From Bretschneidera sinensis (taxonomy: Eukaryota > Streptophyta > Magnoliopsida > Brassicales > Akaniaceae): a stretch of DNA of 64,000 bases. Each line of letters opens with the position of its first letter. Position 1 is the first letter of the stretch. Below the pieces are notes generated by a model. It made no database searches, was not told the DNA's origin, and saw only the letters and a program-made list of their open reading frames with translations. The stretch covers positions 75,809,817 to 75,873,816 of the forward strand of contig CM043701.1 of assembly GCA_023935145.1 (NCBI GenBank), read 5' to 3'. Made by a program: the position numbers and the translations under genes. Of this stretch, positions 10,723 through 20,350 are shown piece by piece.

Positions 10723-12155
10723 GTTTTGGGAGATTCTAAGAAGAAAGAAGAATATGACAGGGTAAACAACTCTCTTTCTCTATCTGTATTGCTTATTGGT
10801 GGTTTATTGGTTTTGCTGGTTACTAGATTGTTCTTTTTCATGTCCAATGCAGTTGCGCTCGAGGCATTCTGAGAATGTAGAATATGATCCTAATGACACA
10901 GAGATTTAGACATGCTTTTTGAGCTCATTTCTCTAATTCATTCCACAAAATATTTTCTGAGGTATCTTGCATCATCTTTGTTTTGTTCTTCATCCTAGCA
11001 CAGTCTGTTTACCTAAATTATCAAATACCAAAAAAAACAAGTATTTTTACGTAGGCCTTTGAGGACGAGACTGATCCTTTTGCGCCTGATATTCAGGTTA
11101 ATTTTCTTCTGGCTCTGGTCCCTAATTTTTAAGTGAAACTGATTGCATATGTTCTTATCTAAAATGCACGTGCCATATTTCATTTAAATTTTTTAGGTGG
11201 AGCTGCTACTCTCTTTTTCAGAAGCTGCAAAAGGATGTACAAGCATCTGTCTTTTGATTCATTTGTTCCCTGTGATAAATGCAGTGAATAGAACTAATTG
11301 TTTCTTTGACATATATTATGGTTAACAGCAAAAAGGATTTTATTGTACAATTGAGCTTTTCTCAAAGCTTAGTGGAGAATTCATGTGAATATTTCATTGC
11401 AAAAAGGCACCGTTGCTGGGAGTCTCTTTTTCTTTTTAAATTTTAGGAAATTTCACTGCTTACTTCATTTGGAGAAATAATGGATTTCTAATTTGTATAA
11501 CCATTAAAATAAATAATGTAGCTTAGTATATCTAATGAAGCAAGATATTTGCAGACAACTATTTAGTTTGAAGGTAGAAACCAGGACTTGAGCTCTTAGA
11601 TTTTCCTGCCACATTGAAAACTGGAATCTGGGAAAATCTAGTCAAAAACAACCTAGTTATACAAACAAGAGAAATATAGAACATATTGGTTACAGTACCC
11701 ATACAAACAAGAGAAACACTTAAAGGGAGAAAGTTCTCTTGGCATGCATTCTATGGCAAACAAAATTGGTTGTATTAAACAAATAAACTCTAATGAATAT
11801 TTTCTATTTTGGGTTGATACTTGATAGGACTATGAATGGTCATAATGGAAAATGATAGTCAATATGAGGTCTTTACTGAGAAAAGATTTGTAACTTTTTT
11901 GTCAAATTTAAATGTTTTTTGTCAAATGTTATGGACAACTGGATACAATAAATTTTCAAATTGTTTTGATTTACTTAGTTTACGTAAAATTGCTTTGATC
12001 TTCAAATGCTTTGTTATATAATCTCCTTTTTTACTGTTCATTTCCTTTTAGTAAATGATTGTGTCTCATTACCTTGTTTATCTCGTTGCAAATGGGCATG
12101 GCTACCCCGATGCCAAAATGAGAGTCTGTCCAACTTGTAAGGGTATAGAGAGAGT
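10723..12155 (+). pseudogene. Captured fragment of a mitochondrial-type DnaJ (J-protein) gene
   Basis: Successive exons with usable splice sites match an organellar DnaJ co-chaperone. 10723-10761 encodes the end of the J domain (VLGDSKKKEEYDR). 10853-10961 encodes the following linker and has a one-base frameshift and a stop, with SFHKIFSE at its end. 11055-11096 encodes AFEDETDPFAPDIQ. 11197 to about 11240 encodes VELLLSFSEAAKGC, the start of the substrate-binding region. About 12060-12155 encodes a zinc-finger repeat ending VCPTCKGIERV. The sequence most resembles what I recall of the Arabidopsis mitochondrial DnaJ 1 group. The start of the J domain with HPD, the rest of the zinc finger and the C-terminus are absent. 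Confidence 0.75.
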
Positions 12156-12532
12156 AAGTGCTTTGAAGATCAACACTGGTGATGATTAGTTCACTTTGTG
12201 AGGATAATATCTTTTGCCTGTTATTTTGGAATTTGACAGGTTATATGAACATGTCCTTTGTATCTAATACTATCCGACTCTTAATCAGGTCACAATTCCT
12301 CCATTATTTTGTTTTGTATGAATTTTATATGTTAATTACGATTGTTTTTTGTGTAAATGAGATGACTTTTGTATTGAGTAAAATGAATTTTTATGAATAT
12401 TTGATGGTACATTTTATATATTGAATAACATTTGAAATTTTATTGATTTGATGATACATTTTATTTATTGAAGGGTATTAGTGTTGATATTTAAGCCAAA
12501 ATAATATAAAAACACAATTAAAACTACTTTTA

Positions 12533-12800
12533 ACGGTGCTTAAAAACAAATTTTAGCGGCATTTGCAACAACCGTAATATGTATAATGTCCGCAATATAG
12601 TGGTGCTTCTAAGTGCCGGTATATTTTGGCGCTTAAAATGGCCAAAATATACCGACGCTTCTAAGTACTGGTATGCATATTGCGGCGCTTTCTTTAAGCG
12701 CCGGTATTTACGCTTTGACACCACACATATCGGCGCTTTATCCGGCGCTTGCAATAAACGTCGGTAATATATATTGCAGCACTTTAAAGCGTCGAAATAT
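12533..12800. repeat. Right subterminal repeats of the CACTA element
   Basis: Copies of the same motif (GCGCTTAAAATGGCC, GGCGCTTTCTTTAAGCGCC, GGCGCTTTATCCGGCGC, CTTTAAAGCGTCG) recur with AATAT spacers. They are followed by an A-rich tract (12800-12852) before the terminal inverted repeat. The shared motif at both ends supports calling 8410 to 12882 one element. Confidence 0.8.
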
Positions 12801-12882
12801 GAAAAAAAAAAAAAAAAAAAACAAAAAACAAAAAACAAAAAAACAAAACAAAACGTTAACATTGACCTTTTATTTTGTAGTG

Positions 12883-13345
12883 TGTTGTGTTTGAAGCGAA
12901 AAATCTAATGGCAGTTGGGCGGTGGTGCAAGATGAATTTGGTAATGTATTAGGTTCTATGTTGTAAGTATTTCCCATTCTTCATTAGGTGGCTATGGTGG
13001 AAGCCGATGGTAGATGCCTTAAAGTTTGCTTAGGAAGTGGGTTTCAGGAAGATTATTATTAAATGTGATAATTAAGAGTGGTGCTTTCAACTTTAAACTC
13101 TACAGAAGTCTCCATTACTAGCTTTGGAAATTTAATTATGGAAACTCGACAATGGATGATGAAGTTTCAACAATGTTTTTGTCAACTACTCGTAGGTCTA
13201 CCAATAAGGTGACCCATGAATTACCTCATTTAGCATGTAATTTCATAGATGCTAGGTTTTGGATGGAGGAGGTCCGAGAAGTAACGAGGCCTTTGGGTTT
13301 TTGCAGATATTTCTTCTTTTTATTTGATTAAAAAAAGAGCATGGT
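12883..13345 (+). pseudogene. LINE-A continued: rest of RNase H domain (part 3)
   Basis: Just beyond the CACTA element the plus strand continues the RNase H coding sequence: VVFEAK, then after a one-base shift SNGSWAVVQDEFGNVLGSML. Further on come QVAMVEADGRCLKVCLGSGF-like and a C-terminal part with NKVTHELPHLA, the usual AH..A end of the domain. Removing the transposon and one TGT would rejoin the two halves. Scattered stops and the shift show the gene was dead or died later. The end near 13345 is approximate. Confidence 0.68.
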
Positions 13346-14295
13346 GTGTAATTTTTTTCCCTCTCAAGTTACATGGGAAAAAATTGAGCCTATTCCTCAT
13401 TAACAACTATTGAACCCAAGAGAGTGAATAAAGATCATTGGGCCAATAAAACTAGTAAAGTGCGGATTGCAGTTTTATGTTGCAACTTTTTTTTGGGTAT
13501 AGAGATGATTCTCTCTAACTTTTTTTCTCATTAGTCTATTTCACAACAATTCATAATATTATATTTAGAGGTTAGAAGGTGGAAAGAGGAGTAAAATAGA
13601 GGGCACAAAGGTAAAGTATGTATATGTAAAAAAAAATAAGAGAATTTTAATGATTATTATTCATCTAATTTGAATAGCTTTACATAAAAAAGAGTAAAAT
13701 ACCATCTCCATCTTTATTTCTTTAATTTAGGAGAATTGATAAAAACATAGTCTTGAGGAGATTTGGTAAATGTAAATGTACTGTAGAAAAAAAAGAGACA
13801 TGGGGATTTGGTATATGTAAACTTACCCCTTATTATAATAATCAACGAGATAAGTGTTGTTGGCTTTGACGTTGTTGTTGAATTTTAACCAAAATGCAAA
13901 ATCCAAAACATTATTAGATCTTGGCAAGACATCCCCTAATTGGCAAAAACTTATGATTCGAAGGTGGCATTGGTAATTTCACTAAGTTAAACAGACAGGG
14001 AGAGAGAGTGCAGCCATCCCCCACAGAAAAGGTAGTGGGAAAAAGTTCTTTTTGTACACAGCGATGATGGTGATGATGATGCCTGCAATCTCCAACAGCA
14101 ACAAACAACAACACTGCTAACAACAATTCCTTTTTCTTTCTTTTACCTCATAACTAATTTTTCTTATTCTCTCTCCTCAGAAAAATGACCAATCTCTTCG
14201 TAGGAGGAATCTTAGTTGTCTCTCAAATCTCAGGCCATTATAGTGAGTATAACCCATAAAATATAAGAGAAGCAGAAGCAGCCATCAATTCTCTC
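13346..14295. other. Intergenic DNA and upstream region of the kinase gene
   Basis: AT-rich sequence with no recognised gene. A short trinucleotide tract (GATGATGGTGATGATGATG) lies at about 14063-14081. A pyrimidine-rich run, TTCTTATTCTCTCTCCTCAG (14161-14180), just upstream could be part of a 5' leader or a leader intron acceptor. I cannot fix the transcription start. Confidence 0.45.
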
Positions 14296-17151
14296 ATGGA
14301 CAACAAGTGCGGTTGCTGGCCTGTCCTAAACCGCGGTGTTAGAGGTACCTGCAAGTCGTCTGCTTCCAGAGACTCTCCTAACACTATCCCCCGTACTAGT
14401 CTTGTTTATGACGCAGGTAATTCTTTTCTGTATGTAAATCTTCTGTTTGCTTTCTTTCTTTCTCTCTTTTTTATATATTTTTTATTAACTTAAACTGTTA
14501 ATATTGGAAATCTCTCTAAGATAGGCTCTATTTATGTCTGCACAGGGTCTCCTCTCTTTTTAATCATAATATTAAGTTTGGATGATTTTACTTTAATCAT
14601 CTCCCAAGCAACGCCATAATGTCTGTTCTTTTTCTCTCTCTCCAATCTGTCTATTTCTCTACCAATTTTCAATGTTGATTTTAGTAATCTGATTTAAGAA
14701 TTGTTTAATAGTAGAGAGTTCAAAAAAAATCTCGGGTTTGATTCTGTATGCTGTGAAATATTGGTAAGAAAGTGATAATTTAGTCAACGGATCTGAAAAT
14801 TGGGGTTTTTGCTGAATCTTTCACCAGATACCAATTTCTTGAGATCAGTAAGTTTCAAATTTTGAAATTGAAAAAAATCTCAGCTGGGTTCTTGTGCTGT
14901 GAAATGGAAATTTTCATTGCTCTTTAAAGCAGAAATTGTGAGACTAAAAATCTTAATGGGGCTTTTCTCTCTTATCAGCTTATAATTCAGTGTGTTTCTC
15001 ATCGCATCAAGAAATCATTCTACTTTCACCAAGAAATAGTCAGTTTCAACAAATTATAAAGAAAGAAAAAGAAAAGGGATGAAATTTTATGCACTTTATA
15101 TTCAACTTAAACCCTCAATTTCTCTTAAAAATTTGAGTTTTTATTTTCTCCTCCCAGTGATAAGCTCAAGCTGGACATTCTTTGTGGAGTTTCAAAACTA
15201 ATTTGATATTCTTTGTGGAGTTTCGAAACTAAACTGAAATGACATTTTTCTTTTTCTTCTTAATTTCTATGTTATGCAATTATAATCAGAATAAGGTAAC
15301 ACGACAAAACAATTGGTTTTTACAGCTACTGAGACAAGATATCTAAATGCTAGTAACCGTGAGCTATGTCCTCTGAATGAAGCTCATCTATCCTCATATC
15401 CGCCACCAACAGATAACAAATCCCCATGCCAGCTGCTCCAATTTACATTTCAGGAGCTAAAATCTGCAACCGGAAACTTTAGACCCGATAGCATCCTTGG
15501 GGAGGGTGGTTTTGGATATGTGTTCAAAGGATGGATAGAGGAAAATGGGACAGCTCCAGCAAAACCCGGGTCAGGGGTTACAGTAGCAGTCAAGAGCTTG
15601 AAGCCTGATGGTCTTCAGGGCCACAGAGAATGGGTGGTTAGTAGAAATATGTGCTTTGGGTTAGTAAGATTGTCATCAAGAAGCAATTGTTGGCGATATG
15701 CTGAAACTTGGTAGTGTAACATATGACAATTCTCTTAATGCAGGCTGAGGTTGACTTTCTAGGACAACTTCACCATCCTAATCTTGTTAAGCTTATTGGG
15801 TACTGCATCGAAGATGATCAGCGGCTGCTTGTTTACGAGTTTATGACTCGTGGAAGTCTTGAAAATCATCTTTTTAGAAGTGAGTGTAAACTGTTTTCTT
15901 AACTTTCGTATCATGTCGGTTGATCTATTACAGTTCTACAAATTGACATTGTTATATGTATGAAATTACTGATATTGTCAAAATGTTTGAAGAGACAATA
16001 CCTCTTCCGTGGTCAAATAGGATTAAGATTGCACTTGGTGCAGCAAAAGGATTGGCTTTTCTCCATGGTGGTCCTGAACCAGTCATCTATAGAGATTTTA
16101 AAACATCCAACATTTTGCTTGACTCGGTATTTGGTTTGATGATATCTGAGTAAGTTGTTAGTCTTTATTTAACTGAATTATTATTAATATTGGATTTCTC
16201 TCACAGGAATATAACGCAAAGCTTTCAGATTTTGGTCTAGCAAAAGCTGGCCCTCAAGGAGACAAGACACATGTTTCTACCAGGGTTGTTGGAACTTATG
16301 GCTATGCTGCTCCAGAGTATGTTATGACAGGTAACCAAGTTGGGGAATTTATTCTGCATTTTAGATCTTTTAGAATTATTAACACATCGACTAGTTGGTC
16401 ATTTACCTTATGTGTCATCTCCAAATCACCAAGATTTTCGTTACTAAAATGAAAGTGACTTCCCTTAAAAGAGTCTGAACTCATCTGATCTCAAGTATCA
16501 GGAGAAGCAAGTAAATACTACAGAAAGCAATGGTGTCCACATGCTTTTTGGTCTGCACTGCTGAAGAATTTTATCGGGTTCAGATGCTTGGAGAGTTGGA
16601 GAGATGACTCTCTCATAATAAAGTCCTCTTGAGTTTCCTGCACCACAATAAATTTAGAATTCTAATAATATTGTATAATTTTTGCTCTTAAACCAGGACA
16701 CTTGACATCTAAGAGTGATGTATACAGCTTCGGTGTTGTGCTACTTGAGATTTTAACAGGAAGAAGATCAATGGACAAGAAACGCCCTAGTGGGGAGCAG
16801 AATCTTGTCGCATGGGCTCGGCAATATTTAGCTGACAAGAGAAAGCTTTACCAACTAGTTGATCCCCGCTTGGAGCTGAATTACTCCCTTAAAGGGGTGC
16901 AGAAAGTTTCTCAATTAGCTTACAACTGTCTCAGCAGGGACTCAAAATCTCGCCCTACGATGGATGAAGTTGTAAAGGTTCTTACACCATTGCAAGATCT
17001 TAATGACCTTGCCATCTTATCTTATCACTCTCGTCTATCTCAACAAGGGAGACGCAAGAAGAAACCAGATGGAAATCAGCAGCTTGCCATGGCCCAATCC
17101 AAGAGCATCATAGATTCTCCATTGAATACTGGCAAGCAGCGTTACAGATGA
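14296..17151 (+). CDS. Receptor-like cytoplasmic kinase, RLCK-VII / PBL type
   Basis: Six exons join in phase to 426 residues: 14296-14416, 15326-15636, 15744-15879, 15993-16126, 16207-16330 and 16697-17151, all with GT-AG introns. The kinase domain follows an N-terminal extension of about 90 residues. It has the P-loop [11 protein letters not shown] (99-109), Lys130 in [11 protein letters not shown] with catalytic Asp224, DFG at 242-244, and APE at 269-271. These, and the EENGTAP insert after the P-loop, are typical of the PBL34-36 group of RLCK-VII, which relays signals from membrane receptors in immunity and development. There is no Gly at position 2 for myristoylation. Cys5 and Cys7 (KCGCW) could be acylated, which is inference. 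No defect is seen. The nearest transposon starts 680 bp downstream. Confidence 0.93.
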
Positions 17152-17831
17152 TCGATGAGCAGTCAAAAACTTCTCCTTGATTGGCTCAACTATCAAATGA
17201 AACAGAGGTTGGGAGACTATCTCTGTAACATGGGTTGTGTGAAGACAATATTTCAAGCTTGTGGTATACTGTTTTGGGTGTTTAAAATTTGCTAGAGCCA
17301 GAAGAATCATTGAAGAGGAAAGAAACATCAGTTTCCTTTCCAAGAAAAAACCTTACATTAGAGAGCTAACCATCAATTTGGACCATTCCTTGTGATTTGC
17401 CTGTGTTGCAATTGAGATCGATATAGTATATTGTAATTAAATTAAACACTCTCATGTCCAATTTGTTATCCTAAATGCCAATTGCTTTGAGTTTTGAGAA
17501 TTGTATGCTTATTTTAGGTACATCTCTTAGCATTGGAACTTCAATTTCCAAGTATTTTGGAAGCTTGTTCCATTCGGAAGGGTGCAAGCTAGCTAGCTTA
17601 GTTGGAAAAGTCTATCGGTTTGTACCAAGGACTTGGGATTGAATCCCACCTTCACTGGGAATCGGGAGGTTATAGATGAGTCATCTAAAAGATCTATGAT
17701 TGTGTAGTCGAACAATTGGGAGGAAAAAAAGAGCTGCTTCAATTGAGATCCTTGTTTGATCCTGCAACTATATAGCTTTCTGCATCTGTCATTCAAAACT
17801 AGTAAATTTTCAGAAGTTAAGAGTTAATTAT
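17152..17831. other. 3' flank of the kinase gene
   Basis: The first 250 bp are probably 3' untranslated region. The rest is AT-rich with no recognised gene. A stretch around 17610-17740 has stops in all frames. The region ends at the left LTR of element A. Confidence 0.5.
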
Positions 17832-18327
17832 TGTTAAGATTTTGGTTTAATTTCCCACAAAAAAATTTCTAATTAGTTTGAGAAAAGTTGTTTTTTATTT
17901 TTTAATTGTTTGTTTTAACAGGAATAGTAGTAATTTCCTATTAAATTGTTAATTGTAAGTAGTAGTAATATACTATGATGTTTTTTTTTCCCCCTAGCAA
18001 TATTAGGAAAATATCCTCTAAAGGGATTTCTAGAGAAAGTTTGAGGTATACGCATAATTTCATATACATTGTAAACTAGAGTTTGAGGTATACTCATAAT
18101 TTCATATACATTGTAAATTAAAGAGATTTACTACTACAGGTAGAATGAAAACTTTGGGTGAATTGGGGTTTTAGGTTGTTAAGTAGAGATGATACTTACA
18201 ATTAAAGCTTTGTTAAGAGCTTTTGTTACAACTTTGCTCTTCCTAAAGTTGTAATTGAAGATTAATAAAATAGTAGAGTTGGTGGTGGACATAGGCAAAG
18301 AGGTTGTCGAATCACATTAATTAATAG
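17832..18327 (+). repeat. Left LTR of element A, first part
   Basis: It is homologous to 35626-35809 plus 41593-41880 of the right LTR. Shared blocks include AAAGTTGTTTT, TTTCCTATTA, TATTAGGAAAATAT and GAAGATTAATAAAATAGT. The left copy holds a private 42-bp tandem duplication (18039-18080 and 18081-18122) that starts GTTTGAGGTATA. It is interrupted at 18327 by element B1. Confidence 0.78.
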
Positions 18328-19240
18328 TGTTAATATTTGTCTAAGGTTTAAACAAGGTTAATGTCTAAACCAAGGTTGGAAGAATAAATTTCAGCATGTT
18401 AAAGAAGTGCACACAAGTGTGCGTGGCACCTTGGAGCAAGGCAAAGGTAGGCACACTAGTGTGTGCACCTAAGCACACAAGCTGGAAAATATGTGCATCA
18501 GGTCAGGCTGCGGCCCAGCTTTGTCCAGGCCGCAGCACACAGCATGGAGGAATGCTGGAGGAAGGCAAGGTCGCGGCTCACAGAGTGGCAGCAAGTGTGC
18601 CCTGTTTCAGGCCGCACCTTGAAGGCACACATAGTCCATTGGATTCAGCCTTTGTTAAGTGTGTGGAGACATGTCCAAAACGCATAGGATCACTAAGGAT
18701 TGATCAAGGGCCATGGTTGAGTGGTCATCAAGATCTAAGGGTGGAGATTGACTCTCAAGATTGGACAAGAAGTTATTGCACTATATAAAGGGTCACCTAG
18801 CTTTATTCTCATTAACATTGTGACATAATTTGAGATTAATTGTAAAGAGTGATAGACATACAAGAGAGAATTATGTGAGAGTGCAGAGACACAAAATACA
18901 AGAGGGACTCATTGTAGGGAGGCTGGTTGTAAATAGAGAGTAGTATAGATTTGATAGAAAGCATTGTAATAGTTCTTATCATCTTTTTTCTTCTCTTCTT
19001 GGTTTCTTCAAGAACTTGAGGTTTCTTGAAGAGGGTTGCTGGATTGTAAAGAACCATTGATTTAGTGCAGAAAGTTCAGATGAACTCATGGGGACGTAGG
19101 CTATTACTGAACCTCGATAACAATTGCTTGTCATCTTTTCTTTCTTGCTTTTGTTGTTGTATCTTTTCTTTACAAGTCATTCTAGACTTTGGTGTTTGGA
19201 AGATCACCACCTGGGCATCTTGTCAAAGTGATTTCCAACA
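18328..19240 (+). repeat. 5' LTR of B1 (913 bp)
   Basis: It begins TGTTAATATTTGTCTAAGG and ends GATTTCCAACA. The first part is unusually GC-rich for the window and has palindromes GCACACAAGTGTGC (18409-18422) and GCACACTAGTGTGTGC (18451-18466). A TATA-like CTATATAAAG lies at 18780-18789. Confidence 0.88.
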
Positions 19241-19241
19241 G

Positions 19242-19253
19242 TGGTATCAGAGC
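19242..19253 (+). other. Primer binding site of B1
   Basis: TGGTATCAGAGC, one base after the LTR, matches the initiator methionine tRNA 3' end. Confidence 0.9.
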
Positions 19254-19478
19254 TTGCACAGCTGGATATCGGAGCAAGAACAAGAAGGTGACGGAGTCAA
19301 GACTCCAAGAATCAAAGATCAACTTCTTGGGTGATTCAAGAACGGAGTAAAGATCGAGATCAGATCGTGTTCTTAAGGGTGATTCAAGAATGGTGTTAAG
19401 ATCCATCTTCGATCGTGTTCTTGAGGTTGAAGAAAGCATTTGTGGGTATTGCATAATTCTGGGATCTTGTCTACAAGG

Positions 19479-20350
19479 ATGGCTTCAAATTTCGTTGTTG
19501 AGAAATTTGATGGAAAGGGAGATTTTTCCCTATGGAAGCGGAAGATCAAAGCTGTTCTTATGCAATAGAAAGTGGACTTGGCTATTGGAGAAGATGATGC
19601 TTTTCCAACAAGTGCCACGGAGGACCAGCGGATTGAGATGAAGAAGATGGCATACAACACCATCTTCTTGCATATGTCGGATAGTGTCACAAGGGAGTGC
19701 GGAGACTCGGAAGATCCAACTGTCATATGGAAGAAACTAGATGAGTTGTTTCGTACCAAAACTCTCCCTAATAAGATTTATCTTCTTAAAAGAATCTTTG
19801 CTTTTAAAATGGATCCTAATAAAGAGTTGCAAGATAATCTTGATGTCTTTAATAAACTAGTTCAAGATTTGGCTAGTTGTAGTATTAAATTCCCGGATGA
19901 ACAATTGGCTTTTATTTTGTTAAACTCTCTTCCTGATTGCTTTGATAATTTGATAAATGCTATTGAGTATGGAAGAGATACTTTAACTAAGGAGATTGTG
20001 ATCAATGCTATAAGGACTTATGATTTCAAAGCCAAGATGAGGGAGGCATCAAGTGGAGAAGGGCTGTTCGTAAGAGGAAAGCCAGCAACTCGGAATGGCA
20101 GTAGCACTCATGGCAACTACCGGGAGAAATCAAGAGGTAGAGGGTAGAACCATGGGAGATCTCATTCCAAGACAAGACTTGGAGGAGGAAAGAAATGCTT
20201 CTACTACAACAAAGAGGGTCATTTCAAGAAAGATTACAAGAAGAAGATGTGGGATGAAAGAAGAAGCCGTACCAACAATGGAGAGGCTTCGGTTGCCAAA
20301 GGAGAACAGCAAGATGATGTAGTTGTTGTGTGCTCAAATATAAGCAGGAG
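19479..20350 (+). pseudogene. B1 gag
   Basis: The start at 19479 gives MASNFVVEKFDGKGDFSLWK. A stop at 19566-19568 breaks the frame after 29 codons. The same frame then runs from about 19569 with ALGEDD-like, ECGDSEDPTVIWKKLDELF, NKIYLLKRIFAFKMDP and INAIEYGRDTLTKE. A second stop lies at 20145-20147. The zinc knuckle CFYYNKEGHFKKDY has lost two of its cysteines to tyrosine. The protein would form the particle and bind RNA. Confidence 0.88.

Larger units (their letters stand above)
8410..12882. mobile_element. Non-autonomous CACTA (En/Spm-type) DNA transposon with captured gene fragments
   Basis: The element is 4473 bp. Its ends are CACTACAAGATAA at the left and TTATTTTGTAGTG at the right, an inverted repeat with one mismatch in 13. 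It is flanked by the 3-bp duplication TGT (8407-8409 and 12883-12885), as expected for CACTA transposons. Both subterminal regions carry many copies of a GGCGCTT...AAGCGCC motif. The interior holds no recognisable transposase. It holds exons of an EF-hand gene (9200-9895) and of a DnaJ gene (10723-12155), both on the plus strand and still with introns, so they were copied from DNA and not from mRNA. Confidence 0.88.

Noticed and set aside
13914..14126. Short frame with a His-rich stretch upstream of the kinase
   Set aside because: The histidines come from a GAT/GGT trinucleotide tract on the opposite strand. No other support.
17035..17343. Minus-strand frame over the end of the kinase gene
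   Set aside because: It is a shadow of the last exon and 3' untranslated region.
18396..18788. Frame with CVAPWSKAKVGTL-like sequence repeated at 23291-23705
   Set aside because: Both copies lie in the two LTRs of B1, so they are repeated non-coding sequence.
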